Below are positions 53,349-61,598 of a stretch of DNA of 64,000 nt, piece by piece. The stretch is from positions 2,856,113-2,920,112 of the forward strand of contig NZ_QPHM01000001.1 of assembly GCF_003336245.1 (NCBI RefSeq), written 5' to 3'. The stretch's first letter is position 1, and each line of letters opens with the position of its first letter. The DNA is from Haloplanus salinus. Its GTDB lineage: Archaea > Halobacteriota > Halobacteria > Halobacteriales > Haloferacaceae. A program made the translations under genes and the position numbers. Under the pieces are notes generated by a model. That model had not been told where the DNA came from, made no database searches, and worked only from the letters and a program-made list of their open reading frames with translations.

Positions 53349-54629
53349 TCAATCTTCGCGGACGTTCTCCGTGGCCTCGGTAAGGATCTCGTCGACAACA
53401 TCCGCGAGGGGTTGATGCTCTGCAAATGCTATTGTGAGCGTCTCGAAGTAACTCTCAGGGAGGTTAGACTGATCGACGTTGTACGTCTTCTGCGTGTAGT
53501 TCTTCTTCTGTCCCTTATTCGTAATTCCGGCGTCATCGAGGATCGGATCAAGACGGTTTTGCCACCGATCGGTGTTGTAGAGGCGATTGAATTCGTCTCG
53601 TAATCCCACTCTTGTCGGACTACGGAGTATGAATGTGAGTTTTCCGCGACTGAACGACTCCTCGTTCCGAATGAGGTGGACGAAGTGCAACCGGAACCCG
53701 GTCTGGCCGTGAGTATCCGTACGATCTATAGTGGGTTCGAGGTTATCGTCATCGAGGTACCAGCCGTCTTTGAACAAACAGCCCCACTTTCCGTGATCTG
53801 GACGGGTGTGCCACTCGTCCGTCCATAGCTCCTCGTCCACGTGACTTTTGAACAGTTCTGGCCAGTCCTCGATTGCTCGCTCTCGAAGAGATTCCGCAGC
53901 ATCGAGCAGCGTGTCGATGTCGTTTCGATACTCCCCGAGCAACTGGACTTTCTCCTTCTGTATCTTCGTGAAATCGTCGTCTTCCATATTGGTCACCTGA
54001 GTTATCGTCGATAGGAACTCCCGCAGTTGGCTGACGCTCCGTTCCGGGTAGCGACCGTGTGAGCGTTCGAGTACCGTCTCGAAGCTCTCGACAACGTGCC
54101 GCCAATACAGATCACCGAACTCGCTCGCGTTGGAATTGGGTGCGTACTTTTTCGAGAGAAATACGTAGTGGTGGCCATCGTCGGAGTACGTCGCCTTCTC
54201 CTCGCTTCCGAGATGAGTGTCTTCGACGTATCGAGTCGTCTGTTGGTTTCCTTCTGTCGAGTCGACTTTTGATTCTATACAGAGAAACCAATCACCCGGA
54301 ACGCGGAGTACCACGTCGGGGCGGTTATTGCCGGGCGACGTGACTTCGGTTTCGACCTCGATATTTTCGAGATGACGATGGTAGTACCCGAATGAGGGAT
54401 CGGCCTCCTGTTGTATTATGTCCAAGAAACTTCTCAGAAGATCGATGCCGAAGCCGTGTGGCTGATCGGGATCAAGGAAATACGCCAAAAGTGTATTCCA
54501 AGTCTGTTCCGATCTCGCTGATCCGAGAATGCGGAGTGTCGACTTCGGTGGCTCGGACACAACAGGCAGCGCGTCAAGCGAGGTTCGGAGTTCACGAAAC
54601 CGCTCCTCTAGTTCTCCGATCGTCGCCAT
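53349..54629 (-). CDS. PD-(D/E)XK nuclease-family protein
   Basis: The 426-residue protein (ATG at 54629; upstream codons look non-coding) has a helical N-terminus typical of this family (SARSEQTWNTLLAYFLDPDQ). A nuclease core follows: RPDVVLRV with Asp105, then WFLCIESKVDS with Glu119 and Lys121, then a helix EGNQQTTRYVED. The C-terminal 200 residues contain a region rich in aromatic residues and strands (GLRDEFNRLYN, WQNRLDPILDD). It diverges from the broken helicase. The role is probably restriction of foreign DNA; whether it belonged with the helicase and PglZ fragment is unknown. Confidence 0.78.
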   Translation of the reverse strand: MATIGELEERFRELRTSLDALPVVSEPPKSTLRILGSARSEQTWNTLLAYFLDPDQPHGFGIDLLRSFLDIIQQEADPSFGYYHRHLENIEVETEVTSPGNNRPDVVLRVPGDWFLCIESKVDSTEGNQQTTRYVEDTHLGSEEKATYSDDGHHYVFLSKKYAPNSNASEFGDLYWRHVVESFETVLERSHGRYPERSVSQLREFLSTITQVTNMEDDDFTKIQKEKVQLLGEYRNDIDTLLDAAESLRERAIEDWPELFKSHVDEELWTDEWHTRPDHGKWGCLFKDGWYLDDDNLEPTIDRTDTHGQTGFRLHFVHLIRNEESFSRGKLTFILRSPTRVGLRDEFNRLYNTDRWQNRLDPILDDAGITNKGQKKNYTQKTYNVDQSNLPESYFETLTIAFAEHQPLADVVDEILTEATENVRED

Positions 54630-54780
54630 TACAACACAGTTAGAGCGAACTGACATAAATCTACGACTGGAACAAACCAGTGGAGACCGAGCCACACTAC
54701 AGATCGGTATGGCCGGGGACTACCGAACGCGACTCACTAACATTCAAGACGACATCAACCGTTGCCACCAGTATCAGTTG

Positions 54781-57699
54781 ATGACGAGCTCTCCACAATA
54801 TTCTCCCGGTCAGCGGGTGATTCTCAACGGTACTCCTGCGGAGGTGATTCAAACTCGTACTGTCGGTGACATCGAATATCTTCGAGCGTATCTCGAAGGA
54901 GAGGGCGTCAAGACGGTCTGCCTTGATGACATCGACATCAAACCTGCCCAGAGTGGTCTTGAGAGGATTCCCGATCTGCAAATTGGCTCTCTCCATCCAG
55001 ACCACGATGCGGTCTCCGCGCAGTGGTTCGATCTCCACACGCAAGCGACGAAACTCAAACTCGCTCACGAGCAAGGATAACTCCAGAGCATCTCGAACTC
55101 GCTCGTTCGACTGGAGCCCTACCAGCTCGACGCCGTGAACTGGATGATGCAGAAACTCCGCCAACGAGCGCTCATCGGAGACGACGTTGGGCTCGGAAAA
55201 ACGATAGAGGCTGGACTTATCCTCAAGGAACTTGCCGCCCGGAATCGTGCCGACCGCGTCCTGTTCGTCGTTCCTGCTCATCTTCAGAAAAAATGGATCC
55301 GAGATATGGACCGCTTCTTCGATATCGATCTCACCGTCGCAGACCGGGCGTGGGTCGACGGTGAGCGCCGTCGACTCGGCGAGGAGGCTAATATCTGGAA
55401 CTAAGACCAGCAACAGCTGGTCACCAGCATGGCGTTCTTACGACAAGACGAGTTCCGGCCCGCACTCCGGGACGCGTTCTGGGATATCGTCGTGGTCGAC
55501 GAGGCACACAAGGTCGCAAAGCGAGGAGAATCTCCAAGCAAGACGGTAAAGATGATTGATACAGTCACGGGGAACTCCGACTCGTTACTGCTTATCAGTG
55601 CGACGCCCCACGACGGGAAGGGCGAGGCCTTCCGCTCACTCGTGGAGTATATTGATCCGTTCCTCGTCGCCGAGAACCGGGAACTCTCACAGGAAACGGT
55701 CGACCGTGTAATGATTCGTCGTGGGAAGATCGACATCTACAACGAGGATGGTGAACGCGTCTTCCCAGACCGGGAGGTCAACTCGGTATCGGTCTCGATG
55801 ACGCACGACGAGCGCAGCTCTACCGCACGGTCACCGACTACGTGAAAAAACGTCTACAACCGATCGGAGAAGTTGAACGAACCCGCGGTCGGGTTCGCGA
55901 TGGCGCTCATGCAGAAACGTCTCGTGAGCAGCGTCGGCGCGATTCACGCGACGCTCCGTCGACGATTGGACGACCTTCTCGACGAAGAGGTGGAAACTGA
56001 CGACCTCTCCGAGGAAGCACGAGCCTACCTTGATGGCGAGGACCTAGACGAAGACGATAAACAATACGCAGAAGACGAGATCGCCGGCCTGACTGTCACC
56101 AGCACTGACGAACAGCTCCAAGAGGAGATCGATACACTCCGCGATCTCGTCTCACTAGCGGAGGATTTGCCGGTCGACTCCAAAGCGCAGAAAGTCAGGC
56201 GATTCATCTCCCAGCTCCTCGAGGAACAACCAGACGAGAAGCTCCTGTTGTTCACGGAGTATCGAGACACGCTCGACTATCTCCTCGACTTTGTACAGGA
56301 TGAGCCGTGGGCCGACGAGATTCTCGTGATTCACGGCGACGTGGACAAGGACGAACGGACGCGGATCGAAGACGAGTTCAATCACGGTCAGTCGCGACTC
56401 CTATTCGCGACCGATGCTGCGAGTGAAGGGATCGATCTACAAAACAGCTGTCACATCATGGCCAACTACGAGCTCCCGTGGAATCCGAATCGGCTCGAAC
56501 AGCGGATCGGACGCATCCATCGCTACGGACAGGAGGAGGAAGTCAAGGTCTGGAACTTCCTCTTCGACGACACTCGCGAGAGCGAGATCTTCGAGATGCT
56601 CCAAACCAAGGTCGAGGAGATTCGTTCCCAGCTCGGAAACACGGCGGACGTACTCGGCATCCTCGACGACATTGATGTGGACTCGCTTATCATGGAGTCT
56701 ATCGAAAACGACGAACCACCGAGTGCAACCAAAGCGGAACTCGAAGAGATGATCGAGGAGCGTCAGCGCACGCTTGAGGAATGGTACGAACGAAGTCTCG
56801 TCGATACGAACACGTTCGACGCGGAGAGCCGCCGACAGATTCAGGAGGTCGTCGACGAGTCAGAGGACGTTTACGGTAGCGAGGGCGACATTCGCGAGTT
56901 CTTTGAGCGAGCAGTCGAAGCCTTCGGAGGTGAATTTGAGAAGCGTGGCACCAATCTCTATCAAGCCGAGTTACCGGACGGAATCAATTCACCCGGCCAA
57001 AATGCGACTTTCGGCCCGTTCACGTTCGATCGCGACTTCGCGATGGATCACGAGGACATAACCTACCTTGCTCCCGACACCGATATCCTGCAACGGCTCA
57101 TGGCACGCGTGTTGGAGGACGAGCGCGGTGAGATCGGACTCAAACTGTTACCGTTCATTGACACACCGGGGATTACCTACAACTATCGCGTAGCGTTTGA
57201 GGACGGTACTGGCGATGTGATTCGTGAGGAGACCGTTCCCGTCTTCGTCGACGCTGCACAAGAGGACGCCCAACAGGCGCTTGGCCAACGTGTTATTGAG
57301 GGCGACTCCGTAGCAGCAAAGCCCGATGTCGAAGATCTTCGAACGGTACTCGACGCTCAAAGCGACTTACGGACGGCTGCTGATCGCTATGTGAGCGTGC
57401 GGGTCAACGAGATCAAGAACTATCTTCAGGAGAAGCGTCACGAGGAGACCGCTCGAGAACTGGAGAACCTTGACGAATACGCACAAGCGGTACGGGAACG
57501 GATCGAGACCTTCATCGAGGAATACCAGCGCAAGGCTGAGGCAGGTTCAGACATGAATATCGCGATTCGTGGTCAGGAAGAGCGTCTCAAGAAGCTCGAA
57601 TCCCGAATCGAGCGGAGGCGGGAGGACCTGCGACAGCGCGAACAAATCATCTCGTTAGCTCCAGAAGTGGAAAATTATTGTTTCACACTCTCTCTGTGA
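54781..57699 (+). pseudogene. Broken SNF2/RapA-like helicase
   Basis: One reading frame spans about 970 codons. An N-terminal SPGQRVILNGTPAEVIQTR domain precedes motif I DDVGLGKTIEAG, DEAH-type VVVDEAHKVAKRG and SATPHDGKGEA. The C-terminal helicase half has LLLFTEYRDTLDYLL, ATDAASEGIDLQ and QRIGRIHRYGQ, followed by a coiled-coil tail. It is interrupted by in-frame TAA codons at 55078 and 55402. Two compensating single-base shifts occur between about 55806 and 55852, the second in a run of six A. Apart from these the sequence is well preserved, so decay is recent, or the breaks are sequencing errors. BrxHII or DrmD-type helicases are possible relatives. Confidence 0.82.
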
Positions 57700-57756
57700 C
57701 ATATTCAAGATTTGAATATGTTTAAGAAATAAAATAATAGTTGGGGAGATTCTTTC

Positions 57757-58389
57757 TCAGAAGAACGCTTTCGGGTCGTCCGCAAACTCTTCTACCGCTT
57801 CGAATAACGATTCATTGTCATCGAAATAGATGTCTGTTCTGTTGAGTATTTTGGCTTCTTCGTAATATCTATTCACCGGCTCATTCTCATAGACTTCTAT
57901 AAGCCAATTATCTTGAAAACGACTAATGTAAGCGCTGACAGTGCCATTTTGCAAATCAACTGATCTGACTTTTCCCCACCATCCGACATTGTCAAGCTGA
58001 ATTCCAAGCTTTTCGTCACTACGTCGGTAGATCTCGTCAACCACACTCGACTTGATAGGACCAAGTAGAGTTTCTGGATCACTCAATGCAATTTTGAGCT
58101 CTTTAATAGAGTCTTCTTTCGACCTAAATTCACCCGATATCTTGTCATCTCCCTGTTTAACAGATATAAGCGTGAACCAGTCACCATGGGATTCAGGTTC
58201 CCAATCGTATATTCTAGCTTTAATCGAGACATCATCTCGATTCCATGTGATTAGACAAGATTTGTAGGTGGATTCAGATATATTTGGTACTGTTACTACT
58301 ACATCCTCAATATTAACATCCCACTCCCAAGAAGAGTCCCCACGGGTTATCTCCTGCGCGTATTCTTCAAATTCTTCTTTAGCATTCAT
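57757..58389 (-). CDS. Hypothetical protein
   Basis: A 210-residue acidic protein with strand-helix alternation (IEDVVVTVPNISEST, CLITWNRDDVSIKARIYDW, WFTLISVKQGDD) and an acidic helical C-terminus (NESLFEAVEEFADDPKAFF). No motif or family is recognised. It stands alone in an AT-rich area near the right end of the element and has a TATA-like AT-rich upstream region. Confidence 0.5.
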   Translation of the reverse strand: MNAKEEFEEYAQEITRGDSSWEWDVNIEDVVVTVPNISESTYKSCLITWNRDDVSIKARIYDWEPESHGDWFTLISVKQGDDKISGEFRSKEDSIKELKIALSDPETLLGPIKSSVVDEIYRRSDEKLGIQLDNVGWWGKVRSVDLQNGTVSAYISRFQDNWLIEVYENEPVNRYYEEAKILNRTDIYFDDNESLFEAVEEFADDPKAFF

Positions 58390-58652
58390 TGTTTATTCTC
58401 CGAGAGATGTCTTCTCTAGTACGGTCTGAGGGATCTCTCGTCTGTACTTGTTCAGAAGTTACGTCCGGATATATATTACACGGTTATTAATCGAAATATA
58501 GTTGATCCACAATACAGTAGCGAGCTTTGTTGAATGCTTCATTCATAATAATAAACCATATTGTAATTAGTAACTGAAGACTATGTACTGATTACAAACT
58601 CATAATCTGTTTTGTCTGTAGTATTATTGGTGTACAGCAACTACGGAGTCAC

Positions 58653-59165
58653 ATGACTGAGATTCCGGGAACCAAACAATGGAAACAACACCAAAGTGCG
58701 TTTGACCGAGTCCGCTCTATCATCGCTATAGTGTCCGAGCCCAAGTCAGCTGACTGGGTTGCAGAGCAGGCCCATCTTACGGAGAATACCACTCGTGACC
58801 ACCTTCAGCGTCTCGTGGAAATGAATGTAATCCAGATAATTCCCGGTGAAACTGCTACCCAGTACGTATCTGATCCGCTCTACACACGAATGCAGGCTCT
58901 CCGTGATCTTCTGGACGGGCACGATCGCGACGACCTAAATGAACTCCGTGGCGATCTACAAGAACGAGTCGAGGAATGGCAAACCGAATATGACGCTGAC
59001 TCACCGAGCGAACTTCGTGAGCTGGCAGCACATTTCGACACTGCTGCGGAGACACGAGAGATACGACGGGCTGCGAACGACTGGGACATCATTGAATATC
59101 GACTCCACCTCGTCGAAGATGCTATCGAAAACTACTCTGACTACGCTGGAAGCACTCCAGTCTGA
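58653..59165 (+). CDS. Winged-helix regulator, DUF7342-like
   Basis: The 170-residue protein has an N-terminal winged helix (SAFDRVRSIIAIVSEPKSAD, WVAEQAHLTENTTRDHLQRL, VEMNVIQIIPGETATQYVSD) and a long C-terminal coiled coil (LNELRGDLQERVEEWQTEYD). This layout matches haloarchaeal winged-helix proteins of the DUF7342 type, usually paired with a small second gene. Here the partner follows after 5 bases but is frameshifted. The pair lies beside the tRNA end of the element. Confidence 0.72.
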   Translation: MTEIPGTKQWKQHQSAFDRVRSIIAIVSEPKSADWVAEQAHLTENTTRDHLQRLVEMNVIQIIPGETATQYVSDPLYTRMQALRDLLDGHDRDDLNELRGDLQERVEEWQTEYDADSPSELRELAAHFDTAAETREIRRAANDWDIIEYRLHLVEDAIENYSDYAGSTPV

Positions 59166-59170
59166 CGCGG

Positions 59171-59430
59171 ATGTTCCCTTTTGACGGCAACTACGACCCC
59201 GAACAGGTATCTCACACAGTTTTGCTCGAACTACGACGTACCGTTGACCGACATACTGCCGTTCAACACGCAAGTGGGGAGCCCCGGGTCAGTTCACTCG
59301 TGTCGTTGCGAGACTTGACTCGACTATCCTCGGTAGTAGAGATCACGAGGCAATACAGACAATTCGCTGGTGCGCAGGTGAGACTGATGACGTGAAGTCA
59401 GAATTTGCGTTCAATTATAACGTCTCGAAT
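59171..59430 (+). pseudogene. Frameshifted partner of the DUF7342-like gene
   Basis: The first frame reads MFPFDGNYDPEQVSHTVLLE and ELRRTVDRHTAVQHA, the start of the small protein usually found after this regulator. Near 59335 the coding potential moves to the next frame (DHEAIQTIRWCAGETDDVKS), where the expected C-terminus continues and then runs into non-coding sequence. A one-base shift has therefore broken it, and its natural end appears lost near the element boundary. Confidence 0.6.
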
Positions 59431-59616
59431 GGATTTGATCAAGGACAAAGAGTCGAATCATCGAGTTTTCTTTCTTGTATAACTTTATTAATAACATATA
59501 AATATTTGATTGGGGTAAAAACGTGGATTTAACACAGTCTCGATTTGATATTCTGGAGAGTGGCAGAAGGCAAAGGGGTCCATCCCGTGACGGGTTGGAA
59601 TCCAGACCATGTTTGC

Positions 59617-59640
59617 GGGGGTCCTTTATATAGAACCCCC
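59617..59640. repeat. GC-rich inverted repeat downstream of the tRNA
   Basis: GGGGGT and ACCCCC form 6-bp arms around a 12-base AT-rich loop. It lies about 37 bases beyond the tRNA 3' end, inside the element. It might be a transcription stop or a recombinase-accessory site; nothing else distinguishes these. Confidence 0.4.
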
Positions 59641-59675
59641 TGCCGTCGTGCGAATCTGAATTGTGGTAAAGAAGG

Positions 59676-59701
59676 ATGGGCGCTGCAGGATTTGAACCCG
59701 C
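59676..59701. repeat. Attachment-site copy (attR) within tRNA-Arg
   Basis: These 26 bases are the 3' end of the tRNA gene and match 7018-7044 except for one T. Crossover within this block leaves the tRNA intact and places the element downstream of its 3' end. Confidence 0.9.
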
Positions 59702-59751
59702 GACAATCTGGTCCGAAGCCAGACACTCTGTCCAGGCTGAGCTAAGCGCCC
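59677..59751 (-). tRNA. tRNA-Arg (anticodon TCG)
   Basis: On the minus strand the sequence folds as a complete cloverleaf: acceptor GGGCGCT/AGCGCCC, D-arm GCTC...GAGT region, anticodon arm TCTGG-CTTCGGA-CCAGA, variable TTGTC, T-arm GCGGG-TTCAAAT-CCTGC, discriminator A. The 7-base loop gives anticodon TCG (Arg, CGA/CGN codons). No intron and no encoded CCA. It is the integration target of the element. Confidence 0.96.
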
Positions 59752-59911
59752 CGTCACCCGTATTCGAACGCCCGCCGGTCATAAAGTAACCGATTCGCCC
59801 TACCGCCGCGGTGCCGTACGGCCCGCTCCACCGGCGTTACGACGGGCGGTCACCGGTCGACCGGACGCTCGAAACAGAACCCTTACTTCCACACCGCCGC
59901 CAGCGTCGAGC

Positions 59912-60844
59912 ATGGCAGAGGTCGAGAGATGGGGCGGGGCGGCGCTCGTCGCCGAAGACGTTCGTAAGCGCTACGGCGACACCGTGGCGCTCGACGGCGT
60001 GTCGCTCTCGATTCCGGCGGGCGAGGTGTTCGGACTCGTCGGGCCGAACGGCGCGGGGAAGACGACGCTCGTCCGCACGCTGACGGGGACGACTCGGTGT
60101 GAGGGTTCGATCGGGATCCTGGGATCGGCACCGGGCGCCGTCGACGCTCACCGTGTCGGTCTCCTGCCCCAGTCGTTCAACCCGGCGGACCGCCTCACGG
60201 CGCGGGAGCTGATCGCCTACTACGCCGGTCTCTACGACGAGGCTCGCCCCGTCGACGCCGTCCTCGACGACGTGGGTCTCGCCGACGACGCCGACACGTG
60301 GTACGAGAACCTCTCGGGGGGACAGCAGCGTCGGGCCTGCGTGGGGACGGCGCTCGTCAACGATCCCGACGTGCTCTTTCTGGACGAGCCGACGACCGGC
60401 ATCGATCCGGCTGGTCGGCGGTCGCTCTGGTCACTGATCGACGGTCTCGCGGCCGGCGGGACGACCGTCCTGCTCACCAGTCACTCGATGGCCGAAGTGG
60501 AGCGCCTCGCGGACCGCGTCGGTCTCCTTCGTGACGGGTCCCTCGTCGCCGTCGGCTCGCCGGACGAGTTGATCGTCGAGCACGGCGGCGACAGTCACCT
60601 GCTCCTCGACGCGCCGAGCGTCGACCCCGCGGCCGTCTCGGCCGCGCTCGACGCCGAGGTGACCGCACGCGACGGCCGACTCGTGGTTCGGAACGTCGCG
60701 CTCGCGGACGTGGGCGCAATAGTCGCGGACTTGGAGGCCGCGGGCGTCGACTTCGACTCCTTCACGTGGGCCGAACCGAGTCTCGAAGACGTGTACCTCC
60801 AACTGACCGGCGAGGCGATGGACGACGGGAGGGTAGGCCGATGA
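59912..60844 (+). CDS. ABC transporter ATP-binding protein
   Basis: The 310-residue ATPase has Walker A GLVGPNGAGKTT (about residues 40-50), a Q-loop LLPQSF, the signature ENLSGGQQRRA, Walker B VLFLDEPTTGID and the switch HSM. The C-terminal extension of about 90 residues is typical of ABC-2 exporters (drug or polysaccharide type). The next gene, a permease, overlaps it by 4 bases (ATGA), so both form one exporter. A starting ATG 30 residues nearer the core is possible but 59912 gives the usual length. Confidence 0.93.
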   Translation: MAEVERWGGAALVAEDVRKRYGDTVALDGVSLSIPAGEVFGLVGPNGAGKTTLVRTLTGTTRCEGSIGILGSAPGAVDAHRVGLLPQSFNPADRLTARELIAYYAGLYDEARPVDAVLDDVGLADDADTWYENLSGGQQRRACVGTALVNDPDVLFLDEPTTGIDPAGRRSLWSLIDGLAAGGTTVLLTSHSMAEVERLADRVGLLRDGSLVAVGSPDELIVEHGGDSHLLLDAPSVDPAAVSAALDAEVTARDGRLVVRNVALADVGAIVADLEAAGVDFDSFTWAEPSLEDVYLQLTGEAMDDGRVGR

Positions 60845-61593
60845 GCCGCGTCCGCCGCATCCGGGCGGCGTTCGTGGCCGCTCTGCTGGCGTTCACCCGC
60901 CGGAAAACGGCCGTCTTCTTCACGTTTTTCTTCCCGATCCTGATCATCCTGATCTTCGGGGCGCTGGTACAGACACAGCCCACGGGTGGCGGCCTCTTCG
61001 CCCGGCCGCCGGCGTACTACATTCCGGGCTATCTCGGCGTCGTGGTGGTGTTCACGCCGCTATCGCGGGTCGGGAGCACCATCGCCCGCCACCGCGACGG
61101 CAACCGCTTCGAGAAGCTAGCGACGACGCCGCTCCGGCGCTGGGAGTGGCTGTTGGCACACACCCTCGTCAACGTCGCCATCATCGGCCTCGCGGCCCTG
61201 CTTCTGTTCGCCTTGGTCCTCCTCGTGACGGGCGCGAGCGTAATCGTCGGACCCGGCCTCCTCGCCCTCGCGCCGCTGGTGGTCGCCGGCGTCGCGTTGT
61301 TCTGTGGGTTGGGATCGATCATCGGTCGCGTCGCCGACTCGCAGGACGGCGTCATCGCCGCGAGCAACGCCGTCGCGTTCCCCGTCTGGGTGCTCTCGGA
61401 GACGTTCGTCCCGCCCGGGATGCTGCCGGCGTGGTTCAGGTCGGTGACGACGCTCTCGCCGCTGACGTACTTCTCCCGCGGCGTCCGCGCGGCCACTTCG
61501 GGCGCCGACCCGACCGTCGCCCTCCTCGTCCTCGCGGCCGTCGCACTCGCGTTCTTCGTCGCCGGCGCCCTCGCGGTGCCGAACACGGAGTAG
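60841..61593 (+). CDS. ABC-2 type permease
   Basis: The 250-residue protein has six hydrophobic segments (first around FFTFFFPILIILIFGALV), then a periplasmic loop with PAYYIPGYLG. The C-terminal FPVWVLSETFVPPGMLPAWF followed by LSPLTYFSRGVR segment is characteristic of ABC-2 permeases. The ATG at 60841 overlaps the stop of the ATP-binding gene. The substrate is unknown. The long arginine-rich frame on the same strand (61146-62600) is not coding. Confidence 0.9.
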   Translation: MSRVRRIRAAFVAALLAFTRRKTAVFFTFFFPILIILIFGALVQTQPTGGGLFARPPAYYIPGYLGVVVVFTPLSRVGSTIARHRDGNRFEKLATTPLRRWEWLLAHTLVNVAIIGLAALLLFALVLLVTGASVIVGPGLLALAPLVVAGVALFCGLGSIIGRVADSQDGVIAASNAVAFPVWVLSETFVPPGMLPAWFRSVTTLSPLTYFSRGVRAATSGADPTVALLVLAAVALAFFVAGALAVPNTE

Positions 61594-61598
61594 CTGCG

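Larger units (their letters stand above)
7018..59701. mobile_element. Integrative element (~52.7 kb defence island) in tRNA-Arg
   Basis: The element is bounded by the near-perfect tRNA 3'-end repeats at 7018-7044 and 59676-59701. A tyrosine recombinase lies immediately inside the left repeat. Most of the interior is more AT-rich than both flanks and carries nucleases, ATPases, DNA-modification genes and an insertion sequence. I see no obvious virion or conjugation genes, so it may be a genomic island rather than an intact provirus. The polymerase B cassette at 36-39 kb is GC-rich like the flanks, which suggests mosaic acquisition. Confidence 0.88.
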
